Positions 53,001 to 60,615 of a stretch of DNA of 64,000 nt are shown here, piece after piece (positions within the stretch are counted from its first letter, which is position 1; every line of letters starts with the position of its first letter). A model generated the notes under the pieces. That model saw only the letters and a program-made list of their open reading frames with translations. It did no database searches and was not told the origin of the DNA. This DNA is from Bugula neritina (lineage: Eukaryota; Bryozoa; Gymnolaemata; Cheilostomatida; Bugulidae). The stretch covers positions 11,107,722 through 11,171,721 of the forward strand of contig OZ037766.1 in assembly GCA_964035545.1 (NCBI GenBank), given 5' to 3'. Both the position numbers and the translations under genes were made by a program.

Positions 53001-55998
53001 TCATCGTCAGGAGACCGTCTGAACGAATCTGGAGAGAATTCCAGCGGCGGCAGAAGAACTGAAACTCAGCGTCTCCCTGCCGTTGCTGTTCCTCCGAGGG
53101 TCGTCTGCCTTCTCTCTTGGCTCGGAAGATGTCAGCTACTGATCCAGGGAGTGTTTCTTGCAGTCGACACAGCTCCTTGACGTTCTGGTACAGTGTGGGG
53201 TTAGCACGGAGTGCCTGGACGTCGTCTGAGTGGGTTTCAGGCCGAAGATGGCCGTGCTCCCAACGATAGACGTTGCCGTCCCCCAACTGTGCCTCGACGT
53301 CAAGGCGGGCAGGTCCCCCATCACGTCTCTCGATGTGCAGGCATTGCTTGCAGTTCTCTACCGGTCGGCGACTCATGCCATCAGCGTTCCCGTGTTTCTT
53401 GCCGGCACGGTGCTCTATCCGGTAGGAAAACTCAGCAAGAATCTCTAGCCAACGGGCCACCTGACTCGAGGGCTCTGCACGTTTACTCAACCATATCAGT
53501 GATGCATGGTCTGTTCGCAACCGGAACGTTCTTCCATACAGATATGGCCGAAAGTGCTTGACCGCCTTGACTACTGCTAGGAGTTCCTTCCTAGTGGTGC
53601 AGTAGTTTTTCTCGGCGGCCGCGAGAGTCTTGCTGTAGTAAGCCACGACCACCTCACTTCCACCCTGGACTTGAGACAGAACAGCTCCCACACTGTGGTC
53701 GCTGGCGTCGGTGTCCAGGATGTATTCTTTGGCTGGATCAGGATACGCCAGAATCGGCGCCTCCATTAGCCGTTGTTTGAGGTGGTCGAATGCCTGCTGC
53801 TCCTCCTGTGTCCACTGCCACCGGACTCCCTTGGCGGTTAGCCGATTCAAAGGCTGAGCCACCCCTGCAAACCCGGGTACGTACTGCCTGTAGTACCCTA
53901 CCAGGCCCAGGAATGCCCGCAATTCAGAGAGGTCCCGGGGGACGGCCCACTCCTTCACAGCCTGTACCTTCTCCGGGTCGGTAGCGACCCCGTCACGGCC
54001 AACCACATGGCCCAGGTACGTGACTTCTTGCTGTAGGAGTGCACACTTGGAGGGCTTCAACTTCAGTCCAGCAGCCCGGAGTCGGTCAAAGACCTCCCGC
54101 AGACGACTGACATGAGTCGTAAAGTCTGGGGAGATGACAATGACGTCATCCAGATAGATTAGGAGGGTCTTCCAGTGTAACCCACTGAGGACCTGCTCCA
54201 TGAGTCTTTGGAAAGTTGCCGGGGCGGACGTAAGTCCAAACGGCAGTACTTTCCACTTCCAGAGCCCATCGCGAGTAATGAATGCTGCTTTGTCCTGAGC
54301 ATCAGGACTGAGGGGTACTTGCCAGTACCCGCTAAGCAGGTCCAGAGTACTGAAGTACTTGCTACCCGCGAGGGCATCCAGAGACTCATCTATCCGCGGG
54401 AGGGGGTAAGCGTCCTGGATGGTAACGCTGTTGAGTCTGCGGTAGTCCACACAGAACCTCCAGCTACCATCCTTCTTCTTGACCAGGACTACTGGAGAGC
54501 TCCACGCACCGTGGGCAGGCTCAATCAGATCCCGGTCGAGAAGATCTTGCACCTGCCGGCTCACCTCCTTCTCCTTCTCCGGGCCCAGACGTCGGGTTGG
54601 CTGCCTGATGGGAGTGGTGCCAGCTGCCAGGGGTATCTCGTGGGAGATAACCTTAGTCAGCCCCATATCTTCATCACCATGACTGAAGACATCACTGTAC
54701 TCCGCGAGTAGTTGAGCCAGTGTTTGGCGTTCAGTACTACTCGTACAGTTTCCACACGCTCCACTGTACAAGCCAGCCACATGCTCCGGGACTGCTTCTC
54801 GGTGGTTGTGAGGGGGGTTTCCCTGGGTGTCGGTCACTGTTTCCAGTGCCGGACCCACATCCGCCTCATGGATGGAGTGGTACTTCCCCACCAGTGCACC
54901 AGCCGATAATCGGACCGATTCCGCAAAGGGGTTGATGCATTGCACGAGGAGCTCTCTTCGACAGTCCAGCCGATTTAGGCTGTTTGCCAGTTGAATTGCT
55001 CCGTGCGTTCCCTCCACCACCCCCAGTGCGGCGATCTCCTTGCAGTTGACCCTGCATCGGAGAGTAGCCTGGGATCTCCCTGGAATCGTGCAGTCCTGCA
55101 CTACCTGGACTCCGCCCACCAAGGGCCTACCAAACTTGTCCACACAGGCAAGTTCCTTCCCAGCCATCACCACCGCCGACTTCTGGAAATCCATGTGACA
55201 CTGGTGTTTTTCCAGAAAGGGCATTCCCAGAATGGCGTCTTCCTTCAGGTGGCTGACAATGAACGTCTCGTGAATTACTTGATCACGGACTCGTCCAGGT
55301 AGTGTGATAATGCCGTAGAAGGGGATACACGATCCGTCCGCCAACGTACCGTGTGCCCCTTCGTACGGCTCGAGGCTCGCCCGCTCTCGGGCACCAAGGG
55401 TGCCGAAGAGACGCCGACTTAGCAGGTTTGTAGTGCACCCTGTGTCCAGCAGGAAGGTGGCAGCTTTACCCGAAATTTTTCCGGGCAGGAAGTAGCTGCT
55501 TCCATACGGCTGGGTGCTCCTGGGTCGGTCAGTCTCTGGGGGGGACACCTCTTGGGTCCTTACAGCGGGCCTCCTCTTCGTCTTACAGACAACGGGGGTT
55601 TTCTGAGGCTGGGAGGGTAGCTTGGGATACTCTTGCGAGTAAGCTGATTCTTCCTCCACAGCCTCTTCGGGCAACCCCGCGAACCGGTTTTGGAGTGGCC
55701 AGGCCGGAGGATCGGGTAAACCTTGCGGTCTCCGAGATCTCCGAGGTGCCTGCCATCCTGCATCTGGGAGTCCCATCCGGGTCGTAGGTGGCTGGGTTGG
55801 AGAGTCGGGCAGACCTTGGGGTCTCCGACGTCCCCACGCAGCCTCGGCTGGCCTGGAAGAGGCTCCCTGGGTCATTTCTTCCCGGATGGGGTTGGCTGGT
55901 GGCTCACGGTTGGCGGAGGTTACCGCGAGCCCCGGGTGTTTAAAGGCATCCTTCTTTCGTGAGGGCATTGCCTTCGTACATGTCCCCTGGCACCACAC
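50041..55998 (-). CDS. pol: Pol polyprotein with C-terminal zinc-finger/coiled-coil extension
   Basis: Open frame of 1,985 codons in the -1 frame relative to gag. The protein is probably entered by frameshifting at codons 19-20 (TTT AAA), not at its first ATG. Domains: four GLPD/GLPE repeats (62-111), aspartic protease DTG (185-187), reverse transcriptase with YLDD (615-618), RNase H beginning at Asp764 (DASDHSVGAV), and integrase with an HH-CC zinc site (HKQAH, CEVC). The catalytic triad is Asp1094, Asp1154 and Glu1190, with 35 residues between the last two. A GPY/F module follows (GPY at 1324-1326). Then comes an unusual tail of about 600 residues: Pro-rich linker, a less GC-rich Asn/Ser/Thr-rich stretch, a C2H2 finger (C1793, C1796, H1809, H1813), a second irregular Cys/His cluster (C1819, C1821, H1834, H1841) and a basic coiled coil (about 1948-1985). 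No internal stops. Confidence 0.95.
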   Translation of the reverse strand: MWCQGTCTKAMPSRKKDAFKHPGLAVTSANREPPANPIREEMTQGASSRPAEAAWGRRRPQGLPDSPTQPPTTRMGLPDAGWQAPRRSRRPQGLPDPPAWPLQNRFAGLPEEAVEEESAYSQEYPKLPSQPQKTPVVCKTKRRPAVRTQEVSPPETDRPRSTQPYGSSYFLPGKISGKAATFLLDTGCTTNLLSRRLFGTLGARERASLEPYEGAHGTLADGSCIPFYGIITLPGRVRDQVIHETFIVSHLKEDAILGMPFLEKHQCHMDFQKSAVVMAGKELACVDKFGRPLVGGVQVVQDCTIPGRSQATLRCRVNCKEIAALGVVEGTHGAIQLANSLNRLDCRRELLVQCINPFAESVRLSAGALVGKYHSIHEADVGPALETVTDTQGNPPHNHREAVPEHVAGLYSGACGNCTSSTERQTLAQLLAEYSDVFSHGDEDMGLTKVISHEIPLAAGTTPIRQPTRRLGPEKEKEVSRQVQDLLDRDLIEPAHGAWSSPVVLVKKKDGSWRFCVDYRRLNSVTIQDAYPLPRIDESLDALAGSKYFSTLDLLSGYWQVPLSPDAQDKAAFITRDGLWKWKVLPFGLTSAPATFQRLMEQVLSGLHWKTLLIYLDDVIVISPDFTTHVSRLREVFDRLRAAGLKLKPSKCALLQQEVTYLGHVVGRDGVATDPEKVQAVKEWAVPRDLSELRAFLGLVGYYRQYVPGFAGVAQPLNRLTAKGVRWQWTQEEQQAFDHLKQRLMEAPILAYPDPAKEYILDTDASDHSVGAVLSQVQGGSEVVVAYYSKTLAAAEKNYCTTRKELLAVVKAVKHFRPYLYGRTFRLRTDHASLIWLSKRAEPSSQVARWLEILAEFSYRIEHRAGKKHGNADGMSRRPVENCKQCLHIERRDGGPARLDVEAQLGDGNVYRWEHGHLRPETHSDDVQALRANPTLYQNVKELCRLQETLPGSVADIFRAKREGRRPSEEQQRQGDAEFQFFCRRWNSLQIRSDGLLTMTLAADNRQQERDRVICPRALRREIIWDTHKQAHAGASQVIRCLQMRWYWPGMTRDVRLRIRHCEVCQASKHGRPTETTGRRRLYAGRPWQVVAVDLVGPMPTTERGNSWILVLTDHFTRWADALAIPDASAPTIARVLDQHVFCYFGLPEQIHTDQGAQFQSQLLKDLCQVWGVNQSRTTPYHPQGNGVVERNNRMLGDALRSLLLGRSQEEWDVMLPQIMRAYRSTPHSSTQETPNLMMLGRETRVPEHLAYHIPNPEFPVHEYVGKLVETMKKAHDALREKQWLVRTEDSEEPPLYREGDWVWMVSYRRRRGQSAKLQPKFVGPYCVVEVLPNHTYRVERSGQISVQNEQRLKPYHGSPEAAGQAPPLLEPARQPISCGRRNQPREWEIIVRDPREVQDTSDAPPRSLPPALHTHDLPSQTNQPETPTSLTPAPEDLPLPPTPVPDDIPPPPDTPHQPSNPTNLTLGRGKRDKKPPGYLADYHVGCMTELHPSNHYPQLDSNSDCHLRSTINTLTTQENRDRNSEAARHPELSNLIDHLTSHVIGDRTSFKIKNQNSAICTSTLNDTARYFKLNLKNLTDMEPVTVKQTQLATISGISSLLKPPFTECSSSLDSFSPDYQWENELFFDHKGQDDLEESPVHDYLLDQEVGRVSLRLSPDLPMCQRVPYKEMPKFGTPTARSPSSLFSIAEAMECEEVGSSRIDSPATTVPDPAVTSPLEVPAPEPTLTTQPEAGTPPPTDGSPSGEGPQLKDEPPYQQLALPHILTERLHWTTAETRARIEQDCGEAGNRKCRQCSKRFTTTRRLRVHVPQHYANVFCPCGEFSFQRDYVLRHQRIARYHTGQVFVVDEATFPEFRDLILPHIGDPHKRATLAQGFPACRPTQDATDDEAPPAAQPAVTRPLRVVLARVDGNGERAQQVAGHKRRRRQDPRIPGSTPTPAVPARCPHETEVLRLRRQVRRLEDDLHAVRRRLDRLEGRRGDRRN
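55901..55944 (-). promoter_or_regulatory. -1 ribosomal frameshift signal between gag and pol
   Basis: On the minus strand the slippery heptamer T TTA AAC (55944-55938) lies in the gag frame as CC-T TTA AAC. A 6-nt spacer (55937-55932) is followed by the stem GGCTCGCGG (55931-55923), a 13-nt loop (55922-55910) and CCGTGAGCC (55909-55901). The stem has nine pairs, one of them G-U. Slippage by -1 reads TTT AAA in the open pol frame. The gag stop TAA (55922-55920) is within the loop, 15 nt after the heptamer. Heptamer type and spacing match the known -1 frameshift rule X XXY YYZ. Confidence 0.88.
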
Positions 55999-56843
55999 CC
56001 CCAGCAGGTGAGGTGGGTAGTACCGGCTGGTTCACCCCGGGGTCGGGGGTTTCGTTTATCAGCCTGTTCTCTCTGCATCTGTTTCATCTCTGCCTGCAAT
56101 CCCTTTACCATGTCCATCAGCATGGTCATCTGGTCAGGTGACGAAGTAGTAGCAGCCGCCACGGCCTGTGGGTTTGGCTGATCCGGCTTAGCGACTTCGG
56201 GTCGTTCCTCAATCTGACAAGCGGTGAAATCCGCACATTGAGGTCCCTCCACTTGGTAGGAAGCCTTGCCCAGGGCTAAGGCTTCCTCTATAGTGGTGAC
56301 CTTGGCTGCCAAGTAATAACGCTGTAGTCCAGGGTTATTGATTGTGTGGAAGAAGGCTTCATACACAGCACCTCTTTGTGCTGCCGGTGTGTCGTCGCTA
56401 TGGGCTACTGGTACTAGTGCCTCAATAGCGTTCGCATGGTCTTGGAGTGAGGTCTTCCGGTCTCGGCGTATGGTGCGCAATCTGTCCCTGGCGGCGCGGG
56501 CGGTTAGCCCGAAACGCGACCTGAGGGCCTGAAAGATGTGCGCTGTATTGGGTCCCAGAGCATAACTCTTTGCCTGACCTGTCAGACAGGTACGGAGGTG
56601 AAGAAGGCGCACCGGTGCCGGCCATTCGGCGAGGGTGGCTACCTCTTCAAACTCCCTGATGAATTGCTCTATGTCCCCATCGCCTCCGAAAATCGGGGGC
56701 CTCAGGCGATACCTGTCTCCAGGTGCTGCCTGCCCGGCCTTGCTGACCTCCCGGAGGGCTGCGATGAGAGTCTCCATGGTGAGACGGTCCCCTTCTCCTT
56801 CTTCTTCTCCTTCTACCATGACTTCTTCTTCTTCGTCCCCCAT
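55920..56843 (-). CDS. gag: Gag polyprotein
   Basis: 307 residues. An acidic N-terminus (MGDEEEEVMVEGEEEGEGD) is followed by a retrotransposon-type capsid region (RPPIFGGDGDIEQFIREFEE and the helical stretch to about residue 200). A Gln/Met/Lys-rich linker and a single CCHC zinc knuckle CWGCGARGHVRRQC (C280, C283, H288, C293) follow. It forms the particle and packages RNA. The last codons overlap pol by 79 bases in the -1 frame, with a frameshift signal just before the stop. The start ATG is about 70 bases inside the 5' LTR, after the primer-binding site. Confidence 0.94.
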   Translation of the reverse strand: MGDEEEEVMVEGEEEGEGDRLTMETLIAALREVSKAGQAAPGDRYRLRPPIFGGDGDIEQFIREFEEVATLAEWPAPVRLLHLRTCLTGQAKSYALGPNTAHIFQALRSRFGLTARAARDRLRTIRRDRKTSLQDHANAIEALVPVAHSDDTPAAQRGAVYEAFFHTINNPGLQRYYLAAKVTTIEEALALGKASYQVEGPQCADFTACQIEERPEVAKPDQPNPQAVAAATTSSPDQMTMLMDMVKGLQAEMKQMQREQADKRNPRPRGEPAGTTHLTCWGCGARGHVRRQCPHERRMPLNTRGSR

Positions 56844-56895
56844 TGTGCTGTTCTTTCTTTCTCTCTAATGGCTGCTTGTCGTACTAGTCTATTCT

Positions 56896-56914
56896 AATCC
56901 CACCGCTGCCACCA
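56896..56914 (-). promoter_or_regulatory. Primer-binding site for tRNA-Leu
   Basis: One base inside the 5' LTR. The plus strand reads AATCCCACCGCTGCCACCA, which is the 3' end of a eukaryotic tRNA-Leu (T-arm and acceptor, then CCA). The element RNA, from the minus strand, is therefore complementary to the tRNA over 19 bases. Assignment to the Leu-AAG/UAG type rests on recalled animal tRNA sequence. Confidence 0.85.
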
Positions 56915-57076
56915 ATGTTGTGATTTTGTGGATTATAAGAATAGACTAGTAGTCTGCATGCCAGTTATTGTGATAGAAATAAAGAGTCTTGATTAAAATG
57001 AATCTATGAGTATTTATTACTTCTGACTGCTTCGAGCTCCAGTACAAGAATGAATTGCTTTGGAAAAACTTCGCAC

Positions 57077-57096
57077 TTATATAGGGGGAAATTCCC
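57077..57096 (-). promoter_or_regulatory. LTR core promoter: kappaB-like site next to TATA box
   Basis: On the minus strand GGGAATTTCCC, CC, then TATATAA. The 11-base palindrome fits the Rel/NF-kappaB consensus GGGRNWYYCC. The TATA box is two bases downstream. The same pair is in the other LTR at 49624-49643. The TATA assignment is firm by position; Rel binding is an inference. Confidence 0.6.
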
Positions 57097-57117
57097 GCCA
57101 CTTAATGAGGGACCGAA

Positions 57118-57224
57118 ACTCGTGCGAACGTCGGAGTTCCGCCGACCGACATCGGAGGAAGACCTGCCCGATCTCGGGCAGGCCCCTCCGATATCGTGTC
57201 TTCGGCCTCCGACTTCGCACGAGT
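57118..57224. repeat. Nested palindrome in LTR U3
   Basis: Outer arms ACTCGTGCGAACGTCGGAG and CTCCGACTTCGCACGAGT pair with a single bulge. A middle ATCGGAGG/CCTCCGAT pair lies inside, and an inner CCTGCCCGA-TC-TCGGGCAGG forms a perfect 9-bp hairpin. The same structure is at 49665-49771. It lies about 20 bp upstream of the kappaB-like site. Confidence 0.85.
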
Positions 57225-57325
57225 CTCGGTTTACATATAATAATAATAAAAAAAAAGAAACGAGTGCGAGAGAATATAACTCTAAATAAAACAAGGACAT
57301 GGTATATTTGCGCGAATCTACAACA

Positions 57326-58107
57326 ATATTTTCAGACAACAAATAATGATACTATTACTAATAGTAATATTTCCGAAAGACTGTCACATCTTATACTTAT
57401 ACAGTTTTAGTTATTTGATATCTCTACTTTAACTCTGTGACACTCATTGATATTCATAGTTTAAGTTATACCTAAAGTAATTGATATATGTATTAAATGA
57501 ATATATTTACTTATAGTTATAGTGAGTACTTATACTTATATAATTAGAGTTAGACTATTGTTAATTTGTTATACAGTTGAACTTTCTCATTATGTTATAC
57601 TGAATCTAATACTGATACTGTCAGTGTCTTACTCCTAGTGATAGTCAAGGAATCATAGTGACTGTGATGGTGATAATCATTATAGCTATTACCTACACTA
57701 CTATTAGTGTTAATTTTAAACATTAAACTTGCTAATTGCTAATGCTAATTGAAAGCCACTACACTTCATGGGGGGAGGGGGGGACTTTGAACCTGAAAGC
57801 TTGGCAGTTGATTTTAGTCAGCTGCAGTTTTATTTGCTGCTTGGTTACTTTTACTTGATGTATGTGCATTAAAATTAGCCTAATATACAATTAATATAAT
57901 TATAATTAATTAATTATAATCTATTAAGATAAGTAATAATATAATGAATTAATATAATTCTTTTAATATCTAAAACAGTTTTATACTGCTCTGCATTTAG
58001 CGCTCTATAAAGTTTGTTGTTGCTAAGCCGGCTGATTCTAAGCATGCAGTTGACTTAGATTTTAATGCAAATTGTCACACCCACAATTTGATTGTTTAGG
58101 TAACTTG
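57326..58107. other. Upstream region of FMN reductase, simple repeats
   Basis: Starts with ATAT, the right target-site duplication. Then comes degenerate TTATACTTATAGT and GTGATAGT sequence to about 57720, a G-rich run GGGGGGAGGGGGGGA near 57770, and AT-rich sequence. A 3' splice site (TTTAG) at 58095-58099 precedes the FMN reductase ATG by 8 bases, suggesting a non-coding first exon upstream. Confidence 0.55.
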
Positions 58108-60615
58108 ATGAGCATGGCTACCCGACAAGGTTTAAGAGCTTGTATGTTTATTGGAAGTGCACGTGAAAAACGACTTGGAGACAGAGTTTCAAAATTTATG
58201 ATCTCTCAAATGAAGAAAACTGGATGGACTGTAGATGTTGTTGGTATGCTCTCTTATGCAAAATATTGTCCTGTGCCTTTTGTTAGAAACAATATTTTTT
58301 TATTATTCTCTTAATTAAGTATAACAGTCGTATTATTATCTGTTTTTTATTTTTTTCAATTTAAATACTTTGTGTCAGTGGAATTTTGTTATAAATTTGA
58401 GCGAAGTTTTAAACTATGATGCAGAGCCTTGCCGAATTCATGGCAGTTTGCTCAGTGGTTTCTATTACATGGTTTTTTAAAACTCAAATTCCCCATGCTT
58501 TTTCTAGTATTATCCCCAGTTGCCATTGCTTAGCTACATTATAGATTTAAAATAAATTGTTAATTAAGAAAAGAACTGTTAACTGCAGTTGTTTTAATTT
58601 GTATTACATTTTTATTTCTTTGTAACTAGTGAATTATAATGCAATAATTGTTAGAGTGAATTGTACTGTCACTAAGAATAGTCGTTACATATTTTTGATA
58701 ACGCTAAAATTTGTCAACTTTATTTTGATTGAAAGACTATTAAACCGCACAAGAAAATATGGAACCATGTTATATATTTCAAAAAAAACATTTTAAGGAA
58801 AACAGGTGTTAGGAAGGATTTCTGTGACTGACCGAACAGCAACAAAAACAAAGCTATAAATACTGGAAACATGTTCTAGCCGACTATATTGGCTAAACAT
58901 CTTATTTGCAATAGTTTTCCCCTATTTTCCCTCTCTGCAATATCACAATCAGATTTGCACAAGCTTGAATTAATTGAAGACACATGTGCCCAAAATTATC
59001 ACAACACTAGTTTGGTTTGGTTTACAACTCTGAAGTTGTGGCCTAGTTGTGGCCAAGATATTTTTTGCAGGTTTTCATAGCACATTAATTTAATTAGGTG
59101 CCCTTAGCCCCTTACTACATGTTTCAAATTCACTTGCAAAAATTAAAGTTGTTATTTACAATACTGTAAAATTAAATTAATAATGTTTGAAAGATGGTGG
59201 TTTAGTATAAACAATAAAAATGTGTCCCTTCAAACGATAAGTTAAATTATATCATTATATTCAGTGTGATTTTGCCAAGAGTTCTTGCACCTATAAATTG
59301 TTGAATAAAATAAAACTTGCTGCTCATCTATTATGTTGTTCAATAGATGCAGCTGAAGCTGATTTACCTGTACTCAAAAAGCCAATTTTCTTTTATGATA
59401 AATCTGAAGACGTACCAGAAGTGCTGGGCTCAATCTTAGGTAAGTAATTGTAAACACAAGCTATTACTTTTTTGTCTGTAATAAATGGTCCTATGTTGTA
59501 TCAAAGATTGTTAGTGTTCAATAAAAATGTAATTTAATATCTATTAATTTATTCATATTTTACCACTGAAAAATAGGACATTTAATTGCTCATTAACTTC
59601 TTTGCAAACATGCAGTTTTTTGGGTTTTAAACTGTTTTGCTTAGTCTTTTTTAGATATAATTAAATTTGAATAATAGTTTTTTGCTCTCACTAAGCATCT
59701 GTTTAACATTCTCTGTAAAAATCAGATTTATTCATCTAAAAACTTCTGCTAGTTAACATGATTTCTATTTGAATATGTGTTTGTTCATTGAACATTTTTT
59801 CATAGAACTCTGGTTTAGGTGTCAGAAATTATTTATGAAACTTAAAATGTGTAGCAAATATCTTGTATTGTAGACAAAATAAAGATAGCTGATGCATTTG
59901 TTATTGTGACTTGTGAGTATAACCATTGTCTACCACCAGGGCTATTAAACCTTATTGATCATTTTGCACCTTCTGCTTACAGCAAGCGACCAAGTGGAAT
60001 AGTTTGCTACTCACCAGGTACTGCTTATGTAATATTTAGAGTTTAGACAATTTTGACTTCAAATAGAAAGATTTCCGCCTTGTATTGCTCTTGTGGTATT
60101 GATTATTGCTACTTTCTACAATATGGCAATGAACACTTTTATTTAAATATCGCAATAATATTGTTTTCTAACATTAACTTTGATTTATAAATTTCCCACA
60201 AAACAAGTTGCATTTAGAGGAAAATTTCACTTCTACATATTCTGTTAGCACTTGCTACTAAAAACACAAGAATGTCTTTGATTAATGAGTGGGACTGGAG
60301 AAAAAGTGCATTTGTTAAAAGAGTAACGTCTCTTTTGGACCTATTGCTTTTCTACTAAAATTTAAGTTGTTAATCTGTTTTTTAGGAATGTTTGGTGGTA
60401 TCCGTGCTGCAATGCAAGCACGATGTCTTCTTTCAGAGATTAATACTGTCAGTATTCCCAACATATTTGCTATACCAAAAGTAAATAACTGTTTGGACAG
60501 TGACGGAAACCCAACTGATGATCACATGATTTCAGGGGCCCAAAAGCATCTGGTTGAGCTGGAATGGTATGCACGAGCATTGAAAGTTGCACGTGATGCT
60601 GACAATGATAAATAA
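58108..60615 (+). CDS. NAD(P)H-dependent FMN reductase, flavodoxin-like fold
   Basis: Member of the FMN_red family (azoreductase/quinone reductase-like). It binds FMN and transfers two electrons from NAD(P)H, probably to quinones or similar acceptors in the cytosol. Exons: 58108-58243, 59347-59439, 59874-60017, 60386-60615, giving 200 residues. Visible motifs are the phosphate-binding loop FIGSAREKRLGDRV (14-27), VTCEYNHCLPPGLLNLID (88-105), equivalent to the P-EYN-S-P--LKN-ID motif of the family, and SPGMFGGIRAAMQ. Length is typical. It is bacterial in type but has three ordinary spliceosomal introns and host-like AT-rich codons, so it is a resident animal gene. Exact substrate unknown. The start is the first ATG after an AG acceptor; MATRQ two codons later is an alternative. 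Confidence 0.92.

Larger units (their letters stand above)
49463..57325 (-). mobile_element. Complete Gypsy-type (Metaviridae) LTR retrotransposon
   Basis: 7,863 bp bounded by two 410-bp LTRs, each starting TGTTGT and ending ACAACA, with ATAT on both sides (49459-49462 and 57326-57329). It is oriented on the minus strand: 5' LTR 57325-56916, tRNA-Leu primer site, gag 56843-55920, pol 55998-50041 in the -1 frame, purine tract, 3' LTR 49872-49463. Pol order is protease, reverse transcriptase, RNase H, integrase, which is the Gypsy and not the Copia order. The integrase carries a GPY/F module but no recognised chromodomain, and there is no env-like ORF. Both ORFs are open and the LTRs differ at one position (G49818 versus A57271), so insertion is recent. 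The body is strikingly GC-rich against the AT-rich host. It lies between the divergent genes IF1 and FMN reductase. Confidence 0.96.
56916..57325 (-). repeat. 5' LTR of the Gypsy element (promoter LTR)
   Basis: 410 bp from TGTTGT to ACAACA, the partner of 49463-49872 at a constant offset of 7,453 with one mismatch (A57271) and no indel. On the minus strand: palindrome (57224-57118), kappaB-like site (57096-57086), TATATAA (57083-57077) and AATAAA (57018-57013). Transcription should start near 57050 and run leftward. Confidence 0.96.

Noticed and set aside
50000-55837. Many open frames of 60-200 codons on the plus strand and in other frames across the retrotransposon body
   Set aside because: They are shadows of the GC-rich pol frame, lack family features and vanish where pol composition changes.
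55945-55998. ATG at 55998 as the true Pol start
   Set aside because: It lies within gag just upstream of the slippery heptamer. Frame and signal show that Pol is made as a Gag-Pol fusion by -1 slippage.
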